Source: Candidatus Omnitrophota bacterium (GTDB lineage Bacteria; Omnitrophota; Gorgyraeia; Gygaellales; Profunditerraquicolaceae). Taken from it: DNA of 7,365 nucleotides. The position numbers were made by a program, and so were the translations under genes. The DNA is taken from assembly GCA_028716305.1 (NCBI GenBank), contig JAQUQA010000058.1, forward strand, positions 1 to 7,365. Direction: 5' to 3'. The notes under the pieces were generated by a model. It was not told where the DNA came from. It saw only the letters and a list, made by a program, of their open reading frames with translations, and did not search any database. Each line of letters starts with the position of its first letter. Position 1 is the first letter of the stretch. Positions 1 to 6,152 of this stretch are shown piece after piece.

Positions 1-231
1 GCGGCTCAACCCCGGCTGGTTTTGATCATAAATTTTATTGCCGCGCTCTTTTAACTTTTCCACCAGCTTCAACTCGCTTAAGGTCAATGAACCGGAAAGC
101 CCGATAGCGGCGGAAAGAGGGATCTCCTGCAGGATCTTTTCGACGGCCTCTTTACGGCCGCGGCAATAAACGGCCCGGATATTCCTTTTTTGCCAGCGTT
201 TTATGAGTTCCCCGGCTTGTTGGTCATTCAT
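1..231 (-). CDS. LUD-domain protein (LutC/YkgG-like), N-terminal part, cut by window edge
   Basis: Only the first 77 codons lie in the window; the frame is open to base 1. The visible protein starts MNDQQAGELIKRWQKRNIRA. It then has an acidic/basic helix and the stretch IPLSAAIGLSGSLTLSEL (about residues 40-57), followed by LKERGNKIYDQNQPG. This order, a helix, a glycine-rich 'GxSGSLTLxEL' turn and then 'LkerGnkiyD', is how the LUD domain (DUF162; LutC and YkgG family) begins. Family members include lactate-utilisation proteins, but many stand-alone LUD proteins have no known substrate, so no reaction is assigned. The ATG at 231 overlaps the pncB TGA in an ATGA junction, which implies translational coupling. 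A weak AAGG lies 7 nt upstream. The domain call is fairly safe; the exact role is unknown because most of the protein lies outside. Confidence 0.72.
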   Translation of the reverse strand, partial: MNDQQAGELIKRWQKRNIRAVYCRGRKEAVEKILQEIPLSAAIGLSGSLTLSELKLVEKLKERGNKIYDQNQPGLSR

Positions 232-1580
232 TGGCTTGCCTTAAGATTACTCTTTAAATTAAAAATCATCCGTTTCAGGCCGGGACTGATCACAACCGGA
301 TACCTCTGGCGCAGGGAAATATTCCGTAATCCAACAGGGAAAAGAGCAAGGTTCCTTTTAAACCTCTCCCTGATTTTCTCTAAGGAAGGCCCTTCGCGCA
401 CAACCTTACCCGAAACCATCACTTTGCTCAATAACGGCCGGCCTTTTATCCGCTCCCCTTCCAGGGCAATGACATCCCCGGTAAACCTGCCGTTTTTACC
501 GATGATCCTGAAAACCTGCTTTCTCCCGGGCAGGGTCGCTTTATCCCGGCTCAATTTCATCGTCGGGTAAAACCTGCCGTTTTCATCTGAGGCCTCGCTT
601 AATTTATAAACCACATCCAGGCTCGGCGCATCGCTGCTGGTCCCCATATGAGTGCCCACGCCAAAGGCGTCCACTGCCGCGCCCCGCTTGAGCAGGGCGG
701 AAATCTTAAATTCATCCAGGTTGCCGCTGGCAAAAATTTTTACCTCTTTTAACCCCGCCTGATCGAGGCGGCGCCTGGCGAATTTCGACCAGGCGGCGAT
801 ATCCGCGCTATCCAGCCTGATCCCCAAAAGGGAATACCCTTTTTCTTTCAGGTAGAGCGCCGTCAAAACGGCATTCTCGACCCCTTTTTTTGAATCGTAG
901 GTATCAACGATAAGTATGGATTTATCCGGAAAGGTCTCGGCATAGGCCAGAAAGCTCTCGATCTCTTTTTTAAAAGACATGACAAAAGAATGGGCCATTG
1001 TCCCGGCAACCGGGATCTTATAGAGTTTACCCGCCAAAACGCAGGAACTCCCCATGGCGCCCACGATATAAGCGGAACGCGCGACCTTTATCCCGGCATC
1101 GATCCCCGGAGCCCTTCTTAGTGAAAAGTCAAAAATCTGCCTGCCTGCTGCGGCGTTGACCACGCGGGAGGCCTTGCTGGCCAGCATACTTTGCAGGTTT
1201 ACCGTGTTCAAAAGAAAACTCTCGATTATCTGTGCTTCGATGATATTGGCGGTCACCCGCAGCACCGGCTCATTGGAAAAAAATATCTCTCCTTCCGGCA
1301 TCGCCCAGATATCGCCACGGAACCTGAAATTCGCCAGGTATCCGAGGAAATCATCATGAAAGATCTTCAGGCCGCGCAGATAATCCAGGTCTGCGGAGGA
1401 AAATTTCAACCCCTGGACATAATGTAAAACGTCCTGGAGGCCGGCGGCCACCAGATAAGACCGGCAGCGAGGCATTTCCCGGACAAACAGGTCAAAGCTG
1501 GCGCGGTTTTTGGTTTTGTATATAAAATACCCCTGCGCCATGGTCAATTCGTAGAGGTCAAGACAAAGCGATAGGCTCAT
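228..1580 (-). CDS. pncB: Nicotinate phosphoribosyltransferase
   Basis: A 450-residue NAPRTase, which makes nicotinate mononucleotide from nicotinate and PRPP (ATP-stimulated) in the cytoplasmic Preiss-Handler NAD salvage route. The N-terminal signature DLYELTMAQGYF (residues 8-19) is typical of the family. So are FDFSLRRAPG (150-159), GTMAHSFVM (193-201, His197 matching the family's active-site histidine), IVDTYD (224-229), GIRLDSAD (253-260) and FGVGTHM (306-312), a phosphate-binding type loop. Length fits the shorter bacterial/archaeal form. I chose the ATG at 1580 rather than an upstream TTG at 1637: the family N-terminus begins just before LxxDLYELTMAQ, and the TTG choice would bury 19 codons in the tlpA-like gene. 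With this start, only one base separates it from the tlpA-like stop. The nearest Shine-Dalgarno-like GGAG is about 16 nt away, so initiation probably relies on coupling. The stop overlaps the next start (ATGA). Confidence 0.95.
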   Translation of the reverse strand: MSLSLCLDLYELTMAQGYFIYKTKNRASFDLFVREMPRCRSYLVAAGLQDVLHYVQGLKFSSADLDYLRGLKIFHDDFLGYLANFRFRGDIWAMPEGEIFFSNEPVLRVTANIIEAQIIESFLLNTVNLQSMLASKASRVVNAAAGRQIFDFSLRRAPGIDAGIKVARSAYIVGAMGSSCVLAGKLYKIPVAGTMAHSFVMSFKKEIESFLAYAETFPDKSILIVDTYDSKKGVENAVLTALYLKEKGYSLLGIRLDSADIAAWSKFARRRLDQAGLKEVKIFASGNLDEFKISALLKRGAAVDAFGVGTHMGTSSDAPSLDVVYKLSEASDENGRFYPTMKLSRDKATLPGRKQVFRIIGKNGRFTGDVIALEGERIKGRPLLSKVMVSGKVVREGPSLEKIRERFKRNLALFPVGLRNISLRQRYPVVISPGLKRMIFNLKSNLKASQ

Positions 1581-1581
1581 T

Positions 1582-2058
1582 CTATTTACAAACCAGCTCC
1601 TGGTAATTTTTTGGAAAAGAATTCCCGCGAAAGACAACCTCCCCGTTTTTGTCCAGGAGGATATAGGTAGGCACGCCGATGACCTGATAATTATCCGCCA
1701 CGGTATTATCGGAGTCTAACAGCACCTGCAGCTGTAAACCCAGGTTCTTGGCTAACCGGGAAACCGCGCTCTGCGGTTCTCCGACGTCGATTGCCAGGAC
1801 CTCGACCCGCGTGCCTTTGTTTTCCATCTGCATGTTATTGAGTTCTTTTAAGGCGCTGCGGCAATAAGGACACCAGGTCGTCCAGAAAAGCAGTAATACC
1901 GGAACCTTACCTTTATAGGAACTTAAGGAAACCGACCCCCCATTGATATCTTTGAGCGTAAAGTCGATTGCCTCTGCCGAAACAGCCGTCCCGATAAGCG
2001 AAACCAGCATCCAAAACGCCAGTATCGCGATACTTACAAATCTCAGGTGATTTTTCAT
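1582..2058 (-). CDS. tlpA: Exported TlpA/ResA-type thiol-disulfide oxidoreductase
   Basis: A 158-residue exported thioredoxin-fold protein. Residues 1-28 form a signal peptide: a basic start (MKNHLR), a hydrophobic core (about 7-25), and a likely cleavage site after VSA28. There is no lipobox cysteine. The mature part begins with IDFTLKDINGGSVSLSSYKGK, the AhpC/TSA-Redoxin/TlpA lead-in. It continues with the active site FWTTWCPYC (Cys63, Cys66) and a cis-proline loop GVPTYILLD (Pro130). The CPYC dipeptide is less common in TlpA/ResA proteins than CxPC variants and resembles glutaredoxin. A third cysteine sits at position 157, one residue from the end. The gene overlaps ccdA in ATGA and has a strong GGAGG 5 nt upstream. 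It is probably reduced by CcdA and acts on extracytoplasmic disulfides, for example during cytochrome c maturation. The symbol denotes the family only; the substrate is not known. Confidence 0.88.
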   Translation of the reverse strand: MKNHLRFVSIAILAFWMLVSLIGTAVSAEAIDFTLKDINGGSVSLSSYKGKVPVLLLFWTTWCPYCRSALKELNNMQMENKGTRVEVLAIDVGEPQSAVSRLAKNLGLQLQVLLDSDNTVADNYQVIGVPTYILLDKNGEVVFRGNSFPKNYQELVCK

Positions 2059-2723
2059 TGCATCCTCCAGATTGCATCGATAACAAAATAGACCCCGCTA
2101 AAAAGCAGGATCGCGGTAAACATCCATTTAACGTATAAAAGCCATCTCCCCGATTTGGGTAGTTTTAAAAGTAAGGTGCTGAAGGTCGTGGCCAGGACAA
2201 GGACCGTGCTCATTCCGTAGGCAAAACTTAATAACAAAGTAGCGCCGTATAATAAATTCTTCTTTGTGCCCAGATAAAAAAGGATCGAGCCGAGTATCGG
2301 CGTGAGGCACGGAGAGATAACCAGGGCCGACCCAACCCCCAGAAGAAAAACCGAGAAATAACCGCTTCCCTTTAAACGCGGAATTTTCAGATGCAGGGAT
2401 TTAAAGCTGAACTGGTCAAATAACGATAACCCAAAGAGGATAAAAACCACGCCCATGCTCAAGCGCACCAGCGGGGAACTGCTGAATTGCCCAAAGATGG
2501 TCCCGGTCAGAGAGGCGATGACCCCGAGGGCCGAATAGGTCAACGCGATACCACTGGCATAGACCAGACCGGAAATAAAGGCCTTTGCCCTGGAGCCTCC
2601 GGCTTTTACTCCGATAAAACCGACACTGACCGGCAGCAAGGGATAGACGCAGGGCGTAAAACTGACCAGGACGCCTGCCGCGAAAGATACCAGGTAATCA
2701 ATCGGAGTGCCTGAGAGATTCAT
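2055..2723 (-). CDS. ccdA: CcdA/DsbD-type cytochrome c biogenesis transmembrane protein
   Basis: A 222-residue polytopic membrane protein of the DsbD-gamma/CcdA family. This family carries reducing equivalents from cytoplasmic thioredoxin to extracytoplasmic thioredoxin-like proteins. About six hydrophobic segments are visible (roughly 10-30, 48-72, 86-103, 122-145, 158-184 and 196-216). The two diagnostic cysteines are present: Cys25 in SFTPCVYPLLP (first segment) and Cys139 in ISPCLTPILG (fourth segment). Each is flanked by the prolines expected for this internally repeated fold. It lacks the N- and C-terminal soluble domains of full DsbD, so it is the short CcdA form. Its partner is evidently the exported thioredoxin encoded directly downstream with a 4-nt overlap. 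The start at 2723 overlaps the end of cutA by 26 nt. No later in-frame ATG precedes the first membrane segment, so the overlap appears real. The Shine-Dalgarno is weak (TGGA, about 4 nt upstream). Confidence 0.93.
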   Translation of the reverse strand: MNLSGTPIDYLVSFAAGVLVSFTPCVYPLLPVSVGFIGVKAGGSRAKAFISGLVYASGIALTYSALGVIASLTGTIFGQFSSSPLVRLSMGVVFILFGLSLFDQFSFKSLHLKIPRLKGSGYFSVFLLGVGSALVISPCLTPILGSILFYLGTKKNLLYGATLLLSFAYGMSTVLVLATTFSTLLLKLPKSGRWLLYVKWMFTAILLFSGVYFVIDAIWRMQ

Positions 2724-3021
2724 CTATCCAGTTTAAATATGGTTGGTGGCCGGCGACGACCGGTAAAGCGATTATCTCCGGGACTTCATAACTGTGCAGC
2801 TGTTTCACCCGATGCTCAATCTTGCCGAATTCCGATTTTTTTGATTTGGCGATCAGTAATACCTCGCCTGCGGAATCCAGCTTGCCCTGCCACCAGAAAA
2901 ATGAACTTACTCCCGAAAGCCTGTTTACACAGGCGGCCAGCCTTTCTTTTACCAATGCCTCGGCAATCTTTGCGGCCTCTTCCTCTGTGGCACAGGTAAT
3001 CAATACCACTATCGCTTCCAT
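2698..3021 (-). CDS. cutA: CutA1 divalent-cation tolerance family protein
   Basis: A 107-residue cytoplasmic CutA1 protein, the normal full length for this small trimeric ferredoxin-like family. Recognisable stretches are the opening strand IVVLITCATEEEA, KERLAACVNRL (26-36), SFFWWQGKL (40-48), EVLLIAKS (53-60) and HSYEVPEIIALPV (76-88), ending in YLNWI (95-99). In E. coli cutA is linked to copper and other divalent-metal tolerance, but the biochemical role of the family is not settled. The ATG at 3021 lies one base after the flavodoxin TAA. An AAGGGA Shine-Dalgarno partly made of the end of that gene lies 4 nt upstream. The 3' end overlaps ccdA by 26 nt, so cutA and ccdA are probably co-translated. 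Metal handling next to thiol-redox genes is plausible company, but no direct link is shown by sequence. Confidence 0.95.
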   Translation of the reverse strand: MEAIVVLITCATEEEAAKIAEALVKERLAACVNRLSGVSSFFWWQGKLDSAGEVLLIAKSKKSEFGKIEHRVKQLHSYEVPEIIALPVVAGHQPYLNWIDESLRHSD

Positions 3022-3022
3022 T

Positions 3023-3499
3023 TTATCCCTTTAATTTTTTCACTAAGGCGGCGACTCTGGTCCCCAGCCTTAAACATTCCTTCTGGGAACGGCTATCGGG
3101 CGCGCCGATGGCAACCGGCCCATAGTGGTCCCCTTGCGGGTCACCTTGAATTATCATACCATGAATGAGCATGGCATTCAAGATGTCAAGAATCGTGGTT
3201 TCATTGCCTCCCGCGATATTTGCGCTCGAGGAAAAGGCCGCGCCGATTTTGCCGTCCAATTTGCCGTGAAATTTTACCGAATCATCAAAAAGCCTCTTGA
3301 TCTCGGCGCTCATCGAACCGTAATAAACAGGAGACCCCACGATGATCCCGTCATACTCCAGAAGCTCTTCGGCTTTTACCTCTAAAACGTCTTTTAAGAC
3401 GGCTTGCGCCCCCTGCCCTGCTATACCCTGGGCGATCAGCTCTGCCATTTTTTTGGTATTGCCGCCGCGGGAATAATAAACTACGATTAATTTTGGCAT
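3023..3499 (-). CDS. Flavodoxin-like / WrbA-type NAD(P)H:quinone oxidoreductase-like protein
   Basis: A 158-residue flavodoxin fold. The first strand and phosphate loop IVVYYSRGGNTKKMAELIAQG (5-25) contain the FMN phosphate-binding pattern S-x-G-N-T. The second flavin loop is in GIIVGSPVYYGSMSAEIKRLFD (51-72), where SPVYYGSM matches the WrbA/flavodoxin_5-type pattern. FSSSANIAGGNETT (89-102) provides the third flavin-contacting loop. The length fits a single-domain member, shorter than E. coli WrbA. It is expected to bind FMN and act in the cytoplasm as an electron carrier or quinone/flavin reductase; which one cannot be told. The start at 3499 has an excellent purine-rich Shine-Dalgarno (GGAGGAGAGGA) that lies inside the last codons of the upstream gene, with which it overlaps by 13 nt. 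The stop is one base before cutA. Confidence 0.9.
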   Translation of the reverse strand: MPKLIVVYYSRGGNTKKMAELIAQGIAGQGAQAVLKDVLEVKAEELLEYDGIIVGSPVYYGSMSAEIKRLFDDSVKFHGKLDGKIGAAFSSSANIAGGNETTILDILNAMLIHGMIIQGDPQGDHYGPVAIGAPDSRSQKECLRLGTRVAALVKKLKG

Positions 3500-3741
3500 T
3501 CCTCTCCTCCTTCTTCGTTTATCCTGGCTGAAGTGATCCGGCCGAACTGTGAACAGATATCAAAGATTAAAGTCGGGTCTTTCGTGTTGAGGCGGATCTT
3601 AAAAATATGCCCTTGCGCGGTGTCCGGGGAGCCTGATGCGCAGACATCTATGCCTTCGCCGTAACCGGATAAAGCATCATTGATCTGCTTTAAGGTAGAA
3701 TCGTATGTCGTGAGCATGAAATCAAGATTAAAGTTCTGCAT
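3487..3741 (-). CDS. Uncharacterised 84-residue protein, possibly a ferredoxin-like (ACT-like) alpha/beta fold
   Basis: I do not recognise this gene. The protein begins MQNFNLDFMLTTYDSTLKQI and ends ITSARINEEGGEECQN. By eye it alternates strand (4-12), helix (14-26), strand (30-36), strand (45-52), helix (54-66) and strand (68-75). This beta-alpha-beta-beta-alpha-beta order is compatible with a small ferredoxin-like or ACT-like domain, but that is inference, not homology. It has three cysteines (34, 63, 82), no membrane segment and no signal peptide. The open frame extends upstream to 3954, but that part lies antiphase inside the rhomboid gene and reads as arginine/glycine-rich shadow sequence. 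The ATG at 3741, 32 nt after the rhomboid stop, is therefore preferred; a GGGG about 11 nt upstream is only a weak ribosome site. The acidic EEGGEE tail is encoded by the purine-rich ribosome site of the following flavodoxin gene. Confidence 0.7.
   Translation of the reverse strand: MQNFNLDFMLTTYDSTLKQINDALSGYGEGIDVCASGSPDTAQGHIFKIRLNTKDPTLIFDICSQFGRITSARINEEGGEECQN
3500..3510 (-). promoter_or_regulatory. Strong ribosome-binding site of the flavodoxin gene inside the upstream coding end
   Basis: The minus strand reads GGAGGAGAGGA immediately before the flavodoxin ATG at 3499. Its GGAGG core is about 6 nt from the start codon. The same bases encode part of the Glu/Gly-rich tail (GGEE) of the 84-residue protein. 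The site is the strongest in the run and suggests that the flavodoxin gene is translated well in its own right as well as by coupling. Confidence 0.8.
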
Positions 3742-3773
3742 GATTGACTTTACCCCGCTGCTGATCCGAGCCG

Positions 3774-4454
3774 CTATCGATAAAAACTGCGGGAATCTTT
3801 TTCTTTTAAAAACAGAGTGAGCAGGAATGCCCCGGCGATGAAACCCAGGATATGCGCCAACCAGGCGACCCCCCCGCCCCGCGCGTGAATCGTATCCTGT
3901 ATCCCTGAAATGGCGAAGAAAAACTGCAGCCCTATCCAGAGCAAAAGGAACCAAAAGGCCCGGACCTTAAATGTCTTCCAAAAAAAGAACAACGGCAGCA
4001 AAACCGTGATTTTCGCGTCGGGATAAAGCAAAAAATATGCCCCCAGGACACCGGAAACCGCGCCGCTGGCCCCGATCATCGGGAGTTTTGAATCCGGGAC
4101 GATCAGGGAAAAACTCAATCCGGAGATCACCCCGCAGATAAGGTATAACAAAAAGAAACGGCTATGCCCAAGGCGGTCCTCGATATTATTGCCGAACACC
4201 CAAAGATACAACATGTTCCCCGCCAAATGAAAAAAATCGGCATGCAGGAATAAAGACGTAAACAGGGTGATCAGCTCCAAGGGGCTCTCCAGGTGCGTTA
4301 TCCTCTCCGGGATAACCCCAAAAAGCAGAATAGTTTTATCCAGTCGCGGCCCCAGTGAAACCTCCCAGAGAAAAACGAAAAGATTAAAAAAAATCAACCC
4401 CAGGGTCACAAAAGGAAACTTCTCCAGCTGGTTTTCGTCTCTTAAGGGGATCAT
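3774..4454 (-). CDS. Rhomboid family intramembrane serine protease
   Basis: A 226-residue polytopic membrane protein with the six-segment bacterial rhomboid core (hydrophobic stretches near 13-32, 60-75, 98-119, 127-145, 150-182 and 197-217). The catalytic serine is in MIGASGAVSG (Ser130 of the GxSG motif). The catalytic histidine is in AWLAHILGFIAG (His201). The upstream FLHADFFHLAGNMLYLWVFG stretch (His71, His76, Asn80) is the conserved HxxxN region that helps form the oxyanion hole. These are the hallmarks of an active enzyme that cleaves membrane-spanning substrates; the substrate is not predictable. There is no extra cytoplasmic domain. The start overlaps the pgeF stop in ATGA and has no good Shine-Dalgarno, so it is probably translated by coupling. 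The C-terminus ends shortly after the last segment in a charged tail (KEKDSRSFYR). Confidence 0.94.
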   Translation of the reverse strand: MIPLRDENQLEKFPFVTLGLIFFNLFVFLWEVSLGPRLDKTILLFGVIPERITHLESPLELITLFTSLFLHADFFHLAGNMLYLWVFGNNIEDRLGHSRFFLLYLICGVISGLSFSLIVPDSKLPMIGASGAVSGVLGAYFLLYPDAKITVLLPLFFFWKTFKVRAFWFLLLWIGLQFFFAISGIQDTIHARGGGVAWLAHILGFIAGAFLLTLFLKEKDSRSFYR

Positions 4455-5158
4455 TTAAGCATAATCACGGAGATGGACCTGCCGCATCCCTGCTTATCCT
4501 GACGGTGGGAAAAGAACTTTCCTGCGCTGCAAAAAGTACAGATACCGCAGTCGCCGATTTTATCCGGCTCGATCCCGGCCCGGAAAAGTTGTTCCTGGTT
4601 TGCCTTCACCAGGTCCAGGTAAAGAACTCCGCCTCTCTTGCTGAGAAAACCGCCAAAATCCCCGGCAAACTCTTCCCCGACGGAATAGCAGCATTGTCTG
4701 ATCGACGGGCCGAATCCCGCCAACAGACCTTTAGGGTCAATGCTGAATTCATTTTTCATTAACTCCACGACCTTGGCGGCAATCCCGGCTTTTGTGCCGC
4801 GCCAACCGGCATGGACTATGCCGATGACAAGGTTTTGCGGATCAAAAAGGAATATACTCAGGCAGTCGGCGGTAAATACCGCTAACGGTAACCCGCGGAC
4901 ATTGGTAATCAGGGCGTCGGCATCGCCCAGGGCACTCTCCTGGCTTAAGGCGCCTTTGCCCCGGTCCCCCTCCTCTGCTCGGATGACCCTGTCTCCGTGC
5001 ACCTGGCGCAGGCAAACCACGCTGCGGTAATCAATACCCAGGCCCTGTAAAAAATCCTTACGGCTTTCCAGAGACCCATCGGTTGGCCCGTGGACAAAAG
5101 ACATGTTTTGCGGTTTTCTGCTAAAACCGCAGGCTAATCGCCGATCATTAAAAATCAT
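4451..5158 (-). CDS. pgeF: PgeF/YfiH-family (laccase-domain) purine nucleoside phosphorylase / peptidoglycan editing factor
   Basis: A 235-residue Cu-oxidase_4 (YfiH, DUF152) protein. The metal-binding set is intact: His54 in RQVHGDRV, Cys99 in FTADCLSIFLFD and His116 in GIVHAGWRGT. Also present are the family stretches GFGPSIRQCCYSVG (148-161), DCGICTFC (203-210) and FFSHRQDKQGCGR (215-227). Members have been described as zinc-dependent purine nucleoside phosphorylase/adenosine deaminases and, in E. coli, as the factor that removes mis-incorporated L-Ser peptidoglycan precursors. The older 'polyphenol oxidase' label is doubtful. The ATG at 5158 is 10 nt after the rmuC stop, without a recognisable Shine-Dalgarno. 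A perfect 9-bp hairpin lies 27 nt inside the gene. The N-terminus is slightly short for the family but contains the expected first strand. The stop overlaps the rhomboid start. Confidence 0.93.
   Translation of the reverse strand: MIFNDRRLACGFSRKPQNMSFVHGPTDGSLESRKDFLQGLGIDYRSVVCLRQVHGDRVIRAEEGDRGKGALSQESALGDADALITNVRGLPLAVFTADCLSIFLFDPQNLVIGIVHAGWRGTKAGIAAKVVELMKNEFSIDPKGLLAGFGPSIRQCCYSVGEEFAGDFGGFLSKRGGVLYLDLVKANQEQLFRAGIEPDKIGDCGICTFCSAGKFFSHRQDKQGCGRSISVIMLK
5109..5131 (-). other. Perfect 9-bp stem-loop early in pgeF
   Basis: Bases 5109-5117 (TGCGGTTTT) and 5123-5131 (AAAACCGCA) are exact inverted copies around a 5-nt loop. In the transcript the hairpin begins 28 nt from the A of the pgeF start codon. 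It is not followed by a T-run, so it is not an intrinsic terminator. Its placement just downstream of a start lacking a good Shine-Dalgarno makes an effect on pgeF initiation possible, but chance within coding sequence is not excluded. Confidence 0.4.
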
Positions 5159-5168
5159 CTTTGAAAGA

Positions 5169-6107
5169 TTAGGCCTGATTGGATTCTATCGCGCGCTTGT
5201 CCTGGATACCTTCCAGCTTATTAGAAAATTTATCAAGCCGTTTCAGACTATCTTCATATTTACGGCTGGCGTTGGTCAGATGTGTCCCTAAAAGCGAAAA
5301 CTCTTCCTTGAATCTGTTTATCTCATTGGAAAGCATGCTTAAGTTTTCCAGGATCTCCTTGGCATTTTCCTCGATCTTCAGGCCCCTTAACCCCAGACAG
5401 ATAACCTGCAAATAGGCGTAGAAGGTATTCGGGGAAACCGGGATCACCTTTTTTGCCATGCAATAGGAAAAAAGGTCCTGCTTGATAATCACCTCGTAAT
5501 AGACGTTCTCGGCGGGGATATACATCAGGGCAAAATCAAAGGTCCCTTCCTGGGGAAGAATGTATTTCTCGCTAATTTCGTCGATACGGTTCTTCACGTC
5601 CTGGGTAAATTTCCTGCGGTAAAGGTTCTTCTCCTGCTCTTCCTGCGACTGAGAGAACTTTTGGAAATTTTCCAGGCTGAATTTTGCGTCTATCGGCACC
5701 AGACGATTGGCAAGTTTTATCACTGCGTCAACGGTCTCGGAACTCTTGAATCTGTATTGCGTCTGGTAATACCCTCCGGGCAATACCTGCGAAAGCAACC
5801 CTTCTAAAAGCGTCTCTCCGATCTGCCCCCTTAATTTCGGCACCTTTAAGAGGTCCTGTAGGCCGGAGATGTCCTTGCTGATCTCGCAAATCTGGCGGTT
5901 AGTCTCTTCGAGCCTGCCCAGCTGTTCCTGGACATTCCCAAAGACACCGGTAGAAGCACCCAGATTCTGTCCGATGACCTTATTTGCCTCCTGCAGCGAC
6001 TGATTCATCGCGTTGAGCCGTTCATTGACCTGCGACGACATCTTCAAGACAACCAGTAATATGACTATAAAAATAACCAGCAATAATCCTGCGGCCAGAT
6101 AAATCAT
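5169..6107 (-). CDS. rmuC: RmuC-family DNA recombination/maintenance protein
   Basis: A 312-residue RmuC protein. Residues 3-22 form an N-terminal membrane anchor, followed by a predicted coiled coil (about 24-88, rich in Glu, Gln, Asn and Leu). The conserved RmuC domain then runs from KLRGQIGETLLEGLLSQVLP (91-110) to about 245. Within it, VDAVI (126-130) and VPIDAKFSLE (137-146) carry the Asp127...Asp140-x-Lys142 pattern of the PD-(D/E)xK nuclease-like core. FDFALMYIPAENVYYEVI (190-207) and VIPVSPNTFYAYL (221-233) are further family blocks. A second coiled coil ends the protein (about 245-300). RmuC is known from E. coli for limiting inversions at short inverted repeats. This copy is on the short side of the family. 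The start at 6107 has a clear AGGAG 4 nt upstream and follows a likely promoter. It is the first gene of the ten-gene run. Confidence 0.93.
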   Translation of the reverse strand: MIYLAAGLLLVIFIVILLVVLKMSSQVNERLNAMNQSLQEANKVIGQNLGASTGVFGNVQEQLGRLEETNRQICEISKDISGLQDLLKVPKLRGQIGETLLEGLLSQVLPGGYYQTQYRFKSSETVDAVIKLANRLVPIDAKFSLENFQKFSQSQEEQEKNLYRRKFTQDVKNRIDEISEKYILPQEGTFDFALMYIPAENVYYEVIIKQDLFSYCMAKKVIPVSPNTFYAYLQVICLGLRGLKIEENAKEILENLSMLSNEINRFKEEFSLLGTHLTNASRKYEDSLKRLDKFSNKLEGIQDKRAIESNQA

Positions 6108-6121
6108 TTTACTCCTTTACT

Positions 6122-6149
6122 AAACGCTAAACGCTAATCGCTATACGCT
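6122..6149. repeat. Four 7-bp tandem units in the rmuC leader
   Basis: On the plus strand the units AAACGCT (6122-6128), AAACGCT (6129-6135), AATCGCT (6136-6142) and ATACGCT (6143-6149) follow each other without gaps. Three of the four contain ACGC, and the fourth reads TCGC. They sit between the predicted promoter and the rmuC ribosome site, so most would be transcribed as 5' leader. The same ACGC-every-7-bp pattern fills the spacer upstream of ttcA. Confidence 0.85.
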
Positions 6150-6152
6150 CAT

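Noticed and set aside
190..570. Plus-strand open frame opposite the 3' part of pncB, and similar plus-strand frames at 1156-1427, 2487-3034, 3125-3385, 4267-4458, 4505-5030 and 5103-5415
   Set aside because: All lie opposite confidently identified minus-strand genes, show no recognisable domain, and lack convincing ribosome sites.
1581..1637. Upstream TTG start extending pncB by 19 codons
   Set aside because: The extension lies inside the end of the tlpA-like gene. The TTG has a purine tract with no spacing before it, and family members start just before the DLYELTMAQ motif, as the ATG at 1580 does.
2128..2310. Short minus-strand frame inside ccdA
   Set aside because: It is in a different frame of a membrane-protein gene with intact family motifs; no independent support.
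3742..3954. Upstream extension of the 84-residue protein to about 155 residues
   Set aside because: The added 71 codons lie in another frame of the rhomboid C-terminus and read as low-complexity Arg/Gly-rich shadow sequence.
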